NCBI GenBank assembly: GCA_013399305.1
Contig: VXAI01000020.1
Coordinates: 6,332,607-6,396,606, forward strand
Length of the DNA stretch: 64,000 bases
Reading direction: 5' to 3'
Origin: Rostratula benghalensis
Lineage: Eukaryota; Chordata; Aves; Charadriiformes; Rostratulidae
Positions 24,815 through 39,276 of this stretch are shown in pieces. Every line of letters starts with the position of its first letter. The first letter of the stretch is position 1. The notes below the pieces were generated by a model, which saw only the letters and a program-made list of their open reading frames with translations, searched no databases and had not been told where the DNA came from. Made by a program: the position numbers and the translations under genes.

Positions 24815-26218
24815 ACTGGCAGATGGAGTTGCTAAGCTGCTCTCCATTGTATTGGAAAAGTTTCGGCAGTCAGGTGAAGTCACCAGTGACTGGAAAAAAG
24901 GGAAACATTACACCCATTTTTAAAAAGGAGGACCCTGGGAACTACCAACTACCAGTCAGCCTCACCTCTCTGCCTGGTAAGATCATAAAACAGATCCTTC
25001 TGGAAGCTACGTTAAGGTATAGGGAAAGTAGGGAAGTGATTAAAGATGGCCTGACTTAACTTAGTGGCCTTTTACTATAGAGTGACTGCATCAGCAGACA
25101 AGGGAAGAGCTGTGGATACCATCTTGTGCTTCTGTAAGTTCTTTGATACAGTCATGCACAACATCATTGTTGCTACATTGGAGGGAGATACAGGTTTGAT
25201 GGACAGACTATTTGATGGGTAAGGAATTAGCTGGATACCCACATCCAAAGAGTTGCAGTCAGTTGCTCAGTGTCCCAGTGGAAATCAATAACAAGTGGTA
25301 TCTCTGAGGGGTCCATGTTAAGACTGGTACTGTTCAATGTCTTTATTAATGACATAGAGGGATTTCACCCCCAGCAAGTTTGCAGGTAGTGCAGTTGAGG
25401 GAAAAGGACACTGTCCAGAGGGACCTTTGCCAGTCTTGATGAGTGGGACATTGTGAACTTTATGAAGTTCATTCCAATTGCACCTGGGTGAGGATGATCA
25501 CCAGTATCAGTACAGACAGTGTAATGAATGGATTGAGAGCAGCCCTGTGGAGAAAGAGTTGGAGATGTCGATAGACGAAAAATTATATATGAGTTAGCAA
25601 TGTGGAATGATGGCCCAGAAAGCCAATTGTATCCTGGGCTACATAAAAAGAAGCACAGCCGGGAGATCGAGGAAAGTGATTCTCCTCCTCTACTGTGCTC
25701 TTATGAGACCCCACTTGGTGTACTGCATCCAGCTCTGGGGTTCCCAGTACAAGAAAGACATGGACCTTTTAGGGCAGGTCCGGATGAGGGCCACAAAAAT
25801 GATCAGAGGGCTGGATTACCTCTCCTGTGAAGAACGACTCAGAGAGTTGGGATTTTTCAGCCTGGAGAAGAGAAGGATCTGGGAAGACCTAATTGCAGCT
25901 TTTCAGTATTTAACGGGAGTTTATAGGAGAGAGAGAGACTTTTTACCGGAGCCTGTAGTGATAGGACAAGGGACAAAAGAGGGTAGGCTTAGACTGGACA
26001 TGGGGAAGAAATTTTTTACAATGAAGGTGGTGAGGCACCATGGAACAGGTTGACCTGAGAAGTTGTGGGTGCCCCATCCCTGGAAGTATTCAAGGTCATG
26101 CTGGATGGTGCCTTGAGCAACCTGGTCTAGTGGAAGATGTCCCTGCCCACAGCCGGGTGCTTGGAAGTAAATGATTTTCAAAAGTTCCTTCTGGCCTAGA
26201 CCATTCTATGATTCTATG
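24815..26218 (+). mobile_element. CR1 LINE fragment, about 1.4 kb, sense
   Basis: A 5'-truncated CR1 copy on the plus strand ending in two perfect ATTCTATG octamers (26203-26218), the CR1 3' signature. Translation shows degraded ORF2 reverse transcriptase: a start with [20 protein letters not shown] near 24930, then many stops and deletions. A longer C-terminal open stretch follows at 25607-26053, including YIKRSTAGRSRKVILLLYCA, LMRPHLVYC and SLEKRRIWEDLIAAFQYL. The copy is inactive through stops and frame changes. It is the longest repeat in the window. Confidence 0.95.
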
Positions 26219-29200
26219 GCACTGGACCATTTCTTGGTCTCTGCAGTGTACTTCTGGGATGCTCTGTTACCTTGTTATCTCCTCAAAGAAATGAAACTTC
26301 ACCATTCAGCCACCTTAGACCTCCAGGATTTGAAGTTATCCCTAGATCCGTCTTATAGTTTATACATCCCAAACCCTGAATATTCACTCAAGGGAACTCT
26401 GGATTTATAATCTGCCTTTTATAGTGAAAAATGTCATAATTGAAACAAATTATGAAGCCCAACATGCAGTCTTTGTAAAAATTCTGAACCCAAGATCCTA
26501 TTACTTTACCTAGCATGAGGAATGCAGAGGTTAAGGCAACATAGTTTAAAAAATCCATCTCTGTACATATTTCCTTATCTTTGCTTCCTCATAATTTCTG
26601 AGCATCCTTGACACTTGAGTCAAAATTCTACAGAAACGTGCCTGGCTGTGACTTTTCTTTACGTGTGTTTTCTCTGTGGACCAAGATTTCCCATTTGTTT
26701 TCTCTCTGACTGGCCATGTGGCTAACGAGATGCTGTGGGAGCCAGCCTATCTGATTCTGTAGTCTGTGTTTTATCTCAGAGTGACCACCCAGGGTATGGG
26801 AAGCTCTGCTGTTTTTAAGTTCCACTTATTTGTTACACTTTGGGAGTATTTTTTTATCTTCAGGTGCCTGTACCCAGCTGTCTTTTTTGCACAGGCTGTC
26901 CACTTTCTCTGGTTGTGTCAGATGGGCTGAGGGTTTGCACCCACATTATTGCTGCTCTGGGAAAATGTGGGCGGCACAGTCGCGTGTGTGGCAGGTTCTA
27001 CATCCTCTTTGTTAAATATTAATTACTCTGTAAGATCACAAAATGTTTAAACTGTGTATTTCTGGAATCCTCAAATCATAACAGGGATGGAGGTCGGCTG
27101 TGTAGAAACTGGTAGCTAGTGTGTGTTTATAAACAGGTGATAAATTGTATTTGTGTATGTGGAGTGAAAGACTTGGATAACTAACAGCTTGCTTAAGCCA
27201 CATAAATTGGGATTCTTCTTCAACTGAAACGCCTTTGGAAAACTTCCTCATTGGTAGCAGGGAGGAAAGAGAAGAAACTCAAGAGAATACATGTTTTTAG
27301 GTCCTCTGCACTCAGACTGCTGGAGAGACAGTCTGAGTCTTTCCTAGTTCTTCATTAATGTTAAAGATGAAAAGACCTCCTATAGTCGACCATTTGTTGA
27401 TTCTTCTTCCAGGGCTAGGTGGCATCCCCAAGGAGAAGGTATGTTAGACATTGAACTGGGAAGAGAAAATAGCCTTTACATGAACAAGGCAGGAGGTGGT
27501 GTTAGGGATCCACAAAATAATTTAACTCCTAACTGCTGCAGAAATCAGTGGTTATGTTAAGAAGCGAAATCGTGTACATGCTCATAATGAAGACATCTCT
27601 GTAAATACTGTAAATAGGACACGAGGCCTAAATCCTCAGTGGTATTTCACTACCTAATTCTTATTTAGACACTGGCATCTCTGGATGCTTTTCTTCTGAT
27701 GGACCACAGAGTCTTGAGATCTGTTTTCTTAATACTCATTATTTTTTTGGAACCCTGTTGATCACCCTGCCTATTGTATTCTCTGCACTGGTTGATGATG
27801 CTCCAACTACAGCTGTATCTAGTACAGGGCTGCTATGGTGCACTGTGATTTCCAGCTACATTGCACACCACTGTAAACACCCCCCTTATAAAATCTGGTT
27901 CACTGGAACACTCAAAGCTGCTGGCTGCCAGGGAATGTTCTTTAATGAGGGTAAGGAGTACTTGAACACATCTACAACTTGGCAAACCTTCCTGCTTTTT
28001 ATAAGCTACTATACACTTCAGAGAGAAAATATCTTAGAGGCTACTTTTTAATGGGACAAGTTTACTTAAGAGCTGAGTGGAGCTGGTGCCAGTAGTTCTG
28101 TTTTGTTCTAGCTTAATATTAGCCTTGTCAAAGTTCTTATAGCGTCTCCTGGGTGTTTCTGTATTGCATACCATATAAAGCTGGTTTGGGGAGTGAAGAA
28201 TTTTGGCTGGAATATATATTATAGTGGTCTCATTATATTTTTTAAAAGCATATCAGAGGTGGCCCTATATTAAAGATGCATGGGGCAGGGTTGATTTTTG
28301 GTTTGGTTTTTTTTTTTCCCCTTTCTAGTTTTGCCTTAGCCCACAACACAGACACTGGAGCCAGAATTTGAGCCAACCCAAGTTTGAGGGTTATTTGGGA
28401 CCCAAGGTCCTGGTTTGGCCTGTTATAAAATTTGGAGTAATTAGCAAACTTTTTAGATGAGGCTTTGGATTTTGAAAATCACTTGACTTTGCAAGGAGAG
28501 GAGGGTGTTTCTGGTTTGGGCCTAGACTAGCAACTGCTGCACTAAAAGATTCCTGACTTGTCTTGCTGACACAAGTGTTCATTCAAAGACAACTTACCAA
28601 GATGCATCCCGTCTCGCCTCTTTGAGAAAGCAGCTGGTGTGTTTTGTGGCTGCTTGGTGCTTTCATCCTGAGAGACATCATTAGGGGTGGACTTGGCAAT
28701 GTTTTCCTGTCAAATGGCATTCAGCCCATCTTTTCTAGAGTGTTTGAGGTGGAAGCTGGGATCCTGTTCTGGCTGCACAAAGGAAAAAGGGAGCTGCTGT
28801 AAGAAGGCCACGCTTTGTTTGGGGAGAACCTTGGCTGCTACAGAAAAGATGGAGGGAAGGTGTTGAGATGTGGGTGAGATTTATTAAAATTATATTTGGG
28901 CTTTAAGTTGCCTCTATGTCAGGCTTAAGAAAACATGGCAAAGAGCTGTTTTTAGACCCCCCCTTTTTTTGCCTTATTCTCCTGTGCTGGGTTTTGAGTT
29001 TAGTGTGATCTCATAGCCTGAGCAGCAACTGTAAGGAGCCATAAATAGTGGTATTGAACCCCTGATGAAAATACTGTGGCAGAGCCAGGTGTTGCTTTAT
29101 GCCCAAATGTTGCAGCATGGCTTTGCCTTGTTTTTCAGGTGGGGTTGGTGGTGCCCACGTGGGATGGGTGAAAGGACTTATTGCTCCCTCCTTCCCCCAT

Positions 29201-32200
29201 ACCAGCTCCCACAGATCTCTGTTGCAATGCCCAGCCTGTCTCCCTTTGCAATGCTTTTAACCTGTGAAGAGGCTGATCCTTACTTGCTTCACTCTGCTCA
29301 GGTCCTCATACTGTGCTTGGCTCCAAATTATCCAGGACTGCACCTAAAAAAATCCAACCAACCAACAGGTGGAGACTTGATGCGTGTGAATCTGTGTGAA
29401 AAAGGTTGTCTTAATCCAAACATGAAACATGGTGAACTTCCAGCTGGGCAGAGCTGCACATTAACCCCAATGCTTTCATTATTGATGCATTTTTTTGGCC
29501 TGTCACAGGTGGTGATGAACTTAGCTTTGTAGTTTTAAGGAGATCTATTTATCTCTCTTTATAGGATTTTGGGGAAAAACAAGACTCGGTGGCATTGAGT
29601 GATCCACAGAAATGACCTTAATCAGGATTAACCTGACCTTTCAGCCCGAATCTTCAGAGACAGTTTTCTCAGAAATGTTAAACTTCACTCAGAATTTCAA
29701 AATTCATTATAAAGTGATTTCAGTGTCAAAATTTGAATGCTGTCTCTTAGGAAAAAACAGTCCATGCAAACAGCATAATCGTATTAATATAAATCTTCGT
29801 GTGAGACAGGAAAGGGATGGCTATATGGAGGGAAGGAGGAGACTGACAGGGAATGACTGTTCTGGTTTTGGGTCTGCCCCATTTTCTTATGTTGTTTTGG
29901 CCAAACCAACTTATTTTTCAATCTTCCCAGTTACAGAATGAAACTAGTGCCTATATATCTTGTGTGGCTTTTGGCATCTGCTGTCTTTGCCAAGTGCTAT
30001 CAAGTTCTTAAACAAGAGGCCTGACCTAAAGGAATAATTTATTGTAAACTCTAAAAGATGATTTTTGACCTGCTGTAATGTTAACTATTTAATGAAGCTA
30101 CTACCGAAAGGTAATACATGAATCAAAATGACTTTATTTATTTAGATGGGTGTAAACCTTATAAAAAGATGCCCAAGATTCTAGTTGCATTACTGTTTAT
30201 TTTTAGAGTGGAATCTGAACAAATAAAACAAATTAAACTTCCCATGCTACAATAAATACCAGCAGATATAATTCTTCCTCCAACCGAAAATAAACCTTTC
30301 CCACCCTTAGCTGCTCACTTTCCTAAAATGTCCAGGATGAGAGCTGGAGCTGGTGCAGTGCCCTCAAGGTTAGGAGCTGCAGGCTCCCACAGGGCAGTGG
30401 ATGAGGAGCAAGCCTGGAGCTGGCCAAGGGGAGGGCTCACAGGGACCCGGCCAGCAGCACCCTCCTCTGATAGAAAGTGCTGGAGGCTGAGTAATCGCTC
30501 ACTGCTGACCTACTGCACTTGGAAGTGTATTGGTAGTTAGCTGCAGTCCTCACAACCAAGTATATACAATAGAAACATGAATACAGAAAAATGACGACAA
30601 GGATAGAGAGGACGAGCCAACAAGCTGTCTGACTGAAATCCTTGGAGGAGCCTGTAAATACTTTAGTGTTTACACAGGGCCTGTGTATTTGCACAATTAC
30701 CTTTCCATGAGCCCAAAATGTTTTATCCTGGAATGTTTTCAGGCCCTAAGAAATTATATTTTCTGATATGTCTGAAAACTGCAGGCTCAGCCCCATTTTT
30801 TTCAGGAACAGTTAATAAAGCTGGATTCCCCCCTGCCTCTGAATATGCCAAATGTAAATGGCAAGTTCTACCAAGATTATATAGTGATTGTGATCACAGT
30901 GTGTTCAGAAGAAAACATTTTGAATTTACAAGTGAATGTTTTACAGTACATTATTAGGGAGATGCAGCTACATGATCTGCCTTTATTATAATTCAGAAGT
31001 GGTGAGAAAAATTACTTTCCTGTAGGGAGATTTTTGAAGAGGAACAACTTGTTAGAAGTTGGAAAGACTGTTTTGGTGCAGTTGGTCAAAACCTTATGGA
31101 GAAAGTTTGGAAGCATGAACAGGTGCATCATATCAAGTGAGTTTTGAAGCAGCTATCCTGTTCCTCTGGTTTCTGCCTCAAAACACTTCTCTTACCTGTC
31201 CAAAGCAAGGTCCCTGTTAGAGTGGGAACAGGACTGTCCTGGGGTTGACAAAGTCTCAGCCAGTGCGGGGCATGCTGTGACAATGGACAGGAACTTAACA
31301 TGAGGTTCTGGTTCTTGCTGTAAGGTCCTTTGTGTATTGGCTATAAGGTTCATAGAAAATATAACACAAATCCCTTCGCTCATGGAGAAATCTTTCCACA
31401 GATGTCTTAGCTACTGCCGGCCTGATTTTGAGGGAGGGATAACAAATCCACACTGACTTTTGGTGTGTTTTCCATTTCTGGAGAGTCCCATGAAACCAAA
31501 AGAAGTGACTTCTGTACACTTTCCACAGAAGGGAAGGCGCTGAAGCAGCATCTGGAACTAATCACCTGTGTTTCACAGCTCACTGGTGGGCAGCGAGCGA
31601 GCCACTCTGGCTCCTGCAGGCCCTTATGTAAAACATGCACACAGCGACATTCAGCTGCGGCAAACTTGAAACGGCTTCTGCTGGCCCAGCTGGGAGAAGA
31701 CTGACTCCCTTTTGGCTCACCTGGCAGGACAGGCTGCCTGCACGGGTACCACCGCAGCCTTCAGATGTGGCAGCACGCAGGTGGAGCCTGCACATACGCA
31801 CACAGAGAGGAATCGCATCCAGCTGTCGGACGGGGTATTCCACTAATTGGTTAAGTCTGCTCTGGTGTCTGGCCACCATTTGGCAGACACTGAGAGTTTC
31901 CACTTAAAGCCAGCCAACCTCACCGGAAAGCCAGCTGTGCCGGCAGAGCAGCCGATCGCATGGAGATGTCGTTGAACCGCTGTTTGAACTTGTTCAAGAA
32001 ATGGTGGGTTTGACTCGAAATAGGCTGAAATTCCCTGGGGGTCTGTGCTGAGTAGAGGAATACAGACATCCGTTTATGTGATGGCTGTGCCTCAGTGTTC
32101 CCGAGTTACGCATGAGGGTATCATCTTCATTCTGGCACCGGGGACTGCTTTTAAGTTCACCTAAAGCTGAAAGGGATTCTCTTTGCTGTTCGCTTGTATG

Positions 32201-33975
32201 TCACTTTTTCTGTTCCTCTGAGTGTTGCTACAGCCTCATAAATACTTGTAGCTTGTCATAGTGGTTGTCATGATGGAAAGAGTAATTTATTTACCAAAAG
32301 GAAACAGATGGCACAAAATACTTTAATGAATTTCAGCATGTTTGAGAAATGAAATACTCTTTAAAAAAATAATATCACTTTTGCAAAGTTGTTAAATGCT
32401 ATTTCACACAATCACAAGGGACGTTTGTTCCTCAATACACTGAGCGTACACAGAGCCACAGCAGAAATGAGGCCAAAAAAGGCACAGAAGGGAGAAATTA
32501 TATGAAAGGCTATAAAGCCATGAGCGTAGTTTTATTAGCTGCTGCCACTCAATACATGGAGTTGTGACAGCAGGTGAATGGGAGATGAAAGCGACAGCAA
32601 ACGGGAAGAGCCTGAAGAAGCTGAGTCTTGGTGTTGGGGATAAGGAAGGGGAGAAAGAAAGCAAGTCAGACACACAAAATCCCTTCCCAGAATTTTGGGT
32701 GCATATCTTGACTGTGTTCTATTGGAAATATACTGTCAGGTGCAGAGAGAACACCACTTATTTTCTGGAAGAGCAGATAAGCAATACCAGCAATCATGAT
32801 CTTATTTTTAACTGGGATGTAAGTACAAGCATATTCTCTGCTTGTAGTGGTGGGTCGTTGCTATAAAGTCATAACCCAGGAAAAAAGCCTGTGCTGCACC
32901 CAAATGGTACTTAGAGGACCAGGGGGGTTAGTTAAAGAGATTTTTTTAAAAATGATGAGTATACCTAGAAAGTTATAGCTTACAGTTTTTTAATGAAAAA
33001 TTGATTATGGTTCCCAGTGTGCTTGTAGTGTCAGAAATCACCTAGCTTTGGTTTAGAAATGGGAATTCTGAAGTTGGAGGGGTTAAACGCCTTTCCCAAA
33101 GAAGTTGACTGTACAGCTGTGAGGTGAAGTGTCTTTGCTTGAAATCCTGGTTATAAGTGGCAAAAATTTCTATTTACTAGACTGGGAACAGAAGATAAAC
33201 TTTATCTCCAGATACTCAACATTATGTTTTAATAACCTGACTACACTTTTCCACTAGAAAGTCCCTAATTCTCAGAGGGACTGAGCAATTTGAAATATTT
33301 TCATATTTTTCCCCATCCATATTACTTTAGTTTACTTGTTTTGTAATCTGTTAGACCTAAATCTTTATACTCTGTTTTGACTGAAAGGTCAACTGATAAT
33401 CCATATTTGATTATTAAAACATATATTGCTGTCACTGTCCATTCCCAAACATTTTAAAGCCAGCATTTTTAATATGGTGATCGGTGCTTTCTTGGACCAA
33501 AGCAGAGTGGAAAAGCTAAGGTGGCTGGTACAGTACATGAGGGTGGAGGCCCTGAATGAAGCTTTTATAAAAAGTGTCTCATAGGAGCTTTCCTCTTTTC
33601 TTTCCAGTTTGGATTAGGTTTTTTGGCATATGTTTGCGAGAAACTCATCATGTCATTGCATTCAAACTGCAAGAGCCAGCTTAGTATTTTCTGAATTTCC
33701 CTTGGAAATTGCTCTGCAATGATTTATCCAGAGAACATGCATTTCCCTGTTTGTTTGGTTACGAGAAAGATCATGAGGTATTTATTTTAGTGCTTTAGTT
33801 ACTTGCTTCTCTCACTTTATTCCTGTAGAAATTTGTTTGAAACACTTCTTTGCTTCTTTGAATTTAAATAGTTTGTACTGGTGTCATTTTGAGAAATTAC
33901 TTTCTTTGCCTCTGGTTGGTTCTGGTGCCGGGGCAGATGGATTTAGCATGGGCTTAACGCTTTTTTTAGTAGTTC

Positions 33976-33991
33976 TTTTTTTTTTTTTTTC

Positions 33992-34022
<31 letters not shown>
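33976..34022. repeat. Long poly(T)/pyrimidine tract
   Basis: Forty-seven bases are almost all T with three C interruptions. CR1 copies do not end in poly(A), so this is not a CR1 tail. On the minus strand it would be an A-rich tail, but the sequence from 34023 upward resembles no transcript I recognise, so a simple low-complexity tract is the safer reading. Confidence 0.85.
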
Positions 34023-37000
34023 CACCCAGAAAAGATTCCTACAGGCTCAGATAATGATTTGGAAAATAGAAGGATAGCTGAATCATTCCCTTTCTGTATA
34101 CAGTAATAACGAGCAGTATGTCCACCAAGGTTAACCCATTAGACATCAAGGTACCTAATCTGTCTTTGGATCTTTCTCTCTGTGTTTGTATGTCCTCTGT
34201 CTAGAGCCAGGTAGGTGTTGCTTGCGTAGGTCCTCCTCTCCTGACCATTCAGCTGAGGAGCCTTGGTGGGAGGGTGTTTGATCCTGGCCCCCTGGGAGCC
34301 TGGCTGCTGCAGCATCCCCTGTGTCTTTGAGATCCCAAGGGAGGGCTCACCTCACCCATGACTGAGGTGAGAACCCATTTCAGATCTCCCATGTTTCCAC
34401 CCCATGACCCATACACGGATCATGTCTTTTGGATGCCGCACTTCAGTGGCCATGGAGTCACAGTGCTGTTGATACACATGTAAGGGCTGAGAGCAGATGT
34501 GTGCCAGGAAGCTGCATGTTTGCGCTAAGACATTTCCACACACACACAACTAATCACATGGGGAAATGCACAGTTCTGAATAGAAACACCAAGTGAATTT
34601 AGATGCCTTCAGGTTTGGGTGGAAGTAGTGGTACTGTCAATAGGTCTGCATGTTTAGATGCCTGTACACCTTAACACTGACATGGATAAAGTAGGCTGCT
34701 AGGTGCAATTTATTAATTTGGTTTTGGACTTTCACGGTGAAAACTAAGTCAAGAACTAGGACCTTTTTGGTTTAACCTATGGTCCTGCACATAGTGTGCT
34801 GAGACTGTAGTTTTTAAGCTGATGGTTGAGTAATTCCAGCATGTGGATCCACTCACATGATCCTTTACCTGTTTACCCCCTAGGTCTTATCCATAACCTA
34901 GGTTAGGTTTTTTTGGTTGTTGTTTTTGGTTTTGTTTTTTTTTAAAGCCAAATGCCTGTGTATAAACAGCTACATCTATTCAAATTAGGTAGGAGCTGCT
35001 ATTCTTCTATATTAGTAGTATCTTTATCCTTGACAGAGCTGGTGGGAAAAACTTCATAAGGGATAAAGGAACAGAGAAGCAAGCTCTTGGCAGAACCTCC
35101 CCAAACACATCTGCCCCTCTCCCCCACAGCCCATCTCTTTTTCAGAACACAAAGACTTTCTTATCTGTTTCCTTTGTTTCTTTTCTGTTCTGCAATTTTT
35201 CAAGCATTAGAGAGAGACAGTTTCCCAGCAGATTATGAGACCATGTGGAAATACATTTGTCTTTAGCATACAGTAGTTTCTAAACATATATAACTTTCAA
35301 ATCCTCTCTGGGAAAGAAGTGACAGAGACATTCAACTAACCCAAACAGTACATTTCACAGTAAGTGCTGCACTATCAAAAGGCCTTTAGGCTGAATAGCT
35401 AAATGTCCCCTCATTTAAGGATATAGAGGGTGCCAGGACCAGGGGATGCTGGGAAGCTTGTCATCTTACAGTCAATATAAATATTTGTAGATATACTGAA
35501 AGGAGACAGAACTGTGCCAAACTTCTGGCTCCTGGTTTAACTAGAAGAATTTCTCACTCAGTTTGTTGTTCAACTAAAATAGAGACAGCAAGGAGTCGTA
35601 GGTCTTGTCTGCTGTGCAAAGTTCCTCTGAAAACTGATTTTAAATAGAACTAATTAAATGAAAGCACATCATCAATACCCATGTGTTTACATCAATGCAC
35701 ACAGTGATTTTAATGGTCTAATTTGAAATAGTTTAAATGTGTCTGTTTCAGGGGTTAGCACTGAGTGGAGCAAATCAATTTTAAAATTAATTTAAGCCAT
35801 GTCCTTTTCCAGTGTAAGGAGGTTTTATAGAGCTTTTTGTTTCCATTTATTGATCTCAGTGGCATTCTGTAAGAATACTTTTTTTCCATAGAATTTACTT
35901 ACAAAACTACCGAGTTCAGTCATATGCACATGATTAACATTTCTGTAGTGTATATATATACTATTCTATTATATAGTGAGATCAATATTGGCATGTAACT
36001 TTTGGATAGGCTTTTTCTTAGTTGGCTTTTACTAAATGTCTTGTTGAAAAGAAAATTGGTGGGCTGTGACAAGTATGTAGAAATCTTTTTTAATAACTTC
36101 TTAAGAAAAAAAATAATTTGGATTTGAATGTAAGCAATTTCCTGTAATGTCAGTTTATTCACAATGGGGTTTCTTTAAAAATGATAGAGTGAAAGAAAGC
36201 TAATATAAATAAACTGTATTAATAATGTAGTAGCAGCTACAGGGCTTCATAGCAGTGTGGCTGACTCTGTACTAAAATGAAACTTAAGACACAAACCTGT
36301 TCAGTTTTTCTGGCCAAATGAAGTGTGTTTAAAACAAAAGAACACCCCATTTCAAAAAATGCATGAATAGTAGAAACTATAACTGAATGGCTCTAATGCT
36401 TGGGGATGTTTATAACGTGGGTAAGTAATTTTAATGACCTCCAACCTGATAATGTTCCCTTAAGCTAACCAGGCTGCACTCCCAAATGTTTAGAGTCCTG
36501 ACTATGGTCAGACTAAAAATCACCACAAGCATTAAGCAAACCCCAAAACAACCTCCTGAGAAGTATTTATACAAGATGCAGTGACCAATCAGGGCAATAA
36601 AACAATGGTTTACAAGAAGCCCAAATAAAACCTAGAGCAGTCCTGAGCAGGAAGGCCTGTGGCGAGTCAAGGGGTAAACATTCTCAGTGCAGAAAGAGGA
36701 GGACGGGAGCGATGGCTGAAAAAGATGAGGGCAAGTCTGTGATTAAATCCAAGCAAGCTGCACTGCCTGTGTTCTCACGCACCTTGGTCCTTGGAGTGTG
36801 TTTCAGTTAGGATTACTTTCTCTCCCACTCCCCCTTTAAGTCCTTTTAATAATTTGAAACTTGCATAAAATACAGAGTAAACCCCATTTGAAGAAAAGTT
36901 CTCTTGTACTGTGTGTTGTCTAAGGAAACCTCCATGTTATGATTAGATCTGTTATGGTTAGATCCTTAACAATTTATTTTGGTGGGAAAACTTCCATTTG

Positions 37001-38224
37001 ATTTAATAGCAACAGGGCCCGAACTGCATTTCCATGAATCATTTCAAGACAGTTTACCATTCAGGGATGTTGGCTTCTTACCAAAGGACTGTCTTATTTA
37101 GGTCATAAGGCAAATTGTCTTCGTTCCATGTTATATCCAGTCTCATGGATGTGCTCTTGAAAGGAACCTGAAACTTGGATATCATGACTTTGGTGAAAGA
37201 GCCTTAACACTCTAACACGTTACGCTAATATAGGGAATTACATTTTGGTAGAAAATGTTCTCACATGTCCTGTAAAAGAAAAATTAATGCTAGCTCTATT
37301 TTAGTAGTGTGGCTATGACTCTGTGCCTCTCCTTGAGGTAAGTCAAATCATGTAAGAAAGATCTACTCGATAAAACCCAAATGCAAGTAACTCTTGTAAT
37401 TCCATACAAAAAGTCATTTTCAAAATGGTAAATGAAATGTCCTTACTTGAAATTGCATTGTGAAGATGAGGGCATCATTGGGTAAACACAAATGTGCAGT
37501 AGAACGGCACTCACCAGTGAAGTAAAGCATCCTTGAGACACATTTGGGCAGGCTCTTAGTTGGGCAGAAGGGACCCAACAACATTGGGACCCTGTATGCA
37601 GGGGCTGATGTCTGGGCACAGCATATATTTGCCATTTAACTGGCCCGTGGACAGCACTGCTACCGGGAAGGCTGTGAACATTGGCAGCTGGCATGGCTGT
37701 GGGTGGGCTAGTGCACATGTAGGTGCCTGGGATGGTTTTTAGGCTCCTGTTCACTGTTGTACCATCTTTCTAGCTCTTCTGTAAGTTTCCATTGCCATCT
37801 TGGATGCTGCTGGGAGGGCTGATTCTGATAAAGGTGTGCTGTGCACCCATTTAACAACAGCCTGAACCCCCAGCTGCACATTAGGAGGGCCCTCATGAAC
37901 ACGGTAGGTTGTGGGTGGGAAATGCAGACTGCCATGATGGGGAAGGCTGGAGACATGACTCCTGGCAGTAAGATAATTGTTCCTTCTCCGCTTTCAAGTC
38001 TGGACTGCAGAGTAGGCTTAGTGCTCTGGTAGCATGTGATTTAGGGACAGCACCCATAGGTAAGACATTCAATTACTTGTTTGCTTCACTGCCTACCAAC
38101 AAGGACTCCCAGGTCACTAAATTTGGTTTAAAGATTCAAGGAGAGCTACCAGCAATAGTGAAAGGATCAAGTGAAGGATTACTTGTGAGAACTTGAGCCA
38201 TAGAACTTCATGAGACCAGCTAGG

Positions 38225-39276
38225 TCTCATCCAAGGATGCTGTGAGCACTACTGTCTTTTATCTTTGAAAGGTTGTAGAGACCGGGGGAGATCCCCAATG
38301 ATGGCAGAATGGCAAATACTGCACCTATGTTCAAACTAGACCAAAAGTTCAGCCTAGAACTGGCTGAACCTACAGGTCAGTTAGCCTCACTTTGGTCACT
38401 GGGAAGGAAAATCTTGGAACAGGTTTCTGGGCACATGAAGGAAAAGGTGGTTATCTGGAACAGTCAGTATAGATTGACCGAAGGTAAACCATGCCTGACT
38501 GACCTGATTGCTTTCTGTGCAGAAGTGATTTTCTTTGTGGATGAGGGGAGAGCAGTGGATGTAGATACACCTTGACTTCAGCAAGGCTTTGGACACTGTA
38601 TTGCATCATGTTCTTGCGTCCAAGATAAGGCGTTACAGTTCAGAGGCTGAACAACAAGATGTTAAAATAACTGTTTGGGTGGATGGTCTTAGAGGGTGGT
38701 CATTAATGGATTATACACTGGAGGCCTAACAAGTGGAACACAGCAGAGTCTATACCTAGACTTGGCCTGTGTAACATTTTCGTAACTGACATGGAGGAGA
38801 CAGTGGAGTACGCTTTCATCAGACTTGCAAATGTTTCCATTGGAAACTGGGATGGTCTGAGCTGAACCACTTGCCCTGTGAGGCTGCAGGACTGGGGCCT
38901 GTTCAGCTTGGAGGTGAGGAGGCTTTGGAGGCACGTAACAGTGTGCCCCATTCCCCCCATCCTTGCCCCGTTTCTATTGAAGATCATTTAGAAGCTGGAG
39001 CCATAGTATTCACAATGGTGCGTGGTGGGAGGACAAGAAACAACAGGCCCAAATTGAAACAAGAGATTCTCATACTTGATATGAGGAAATACCTTTTCAC
39101 CATGAAGGCTGCCCAGGGTGGTTTATGTAGCCTCCATCCTTGGAGGTTTTTAAGACCTGACTGGAGAAAGGCCCAGAACATGGTTTGAGTTGATGGCCAA
39201 ATCTAGGCTCAGCAGGAGGTTGGACTACAGAACTGCTGAGATCTCTTCTGACTTGAACAATCCTTGATTCTTATAA
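38225..39276 (+). mobile_element. Older CR1 LINE fragment, sense
   Basis: A diverged CR1 copy on the plus strand. It begins with the block around TGAAAGGTTGTAGAGACCGG and GGGGAGATCCCCAATGA, which in CR1 precedes the reverse transcriptase core. Protein-level matches include TDLIAFCAEVIFFVDEGRAV near 38500 and a frame-shifted LDFSKAL-like stretch (CTTGACTTCAGCAAGGCTTT, 38571-38590). The C-terminal and tail region follows (39010-39276) and ends TTGATTCTTATAATG, an eroded octamer. Internal deletions have removed much of the middle. The divergence suggests it is older than the copies at 47510 and 53549. Confidence 0.88.

Noticed and set aside
31550..31930. GC-richer stretch with overlapping open frames of 79-107 codons on both strands
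   Set aside because: Frames overlap on both strands without domain similarity, splice context or codon evidence; open frames are expected where stop-poor GC-rich sequence occurs.
36545..36815. Possible solo LTR (TATTTATA, CCAAT, two AATAAA within about 80 bases, then a GC-richer part)
   Set aside because: No TG...CA ends, target-site duplication or known LTR block could be identified, and the element order does not fit a standard promoter layout.
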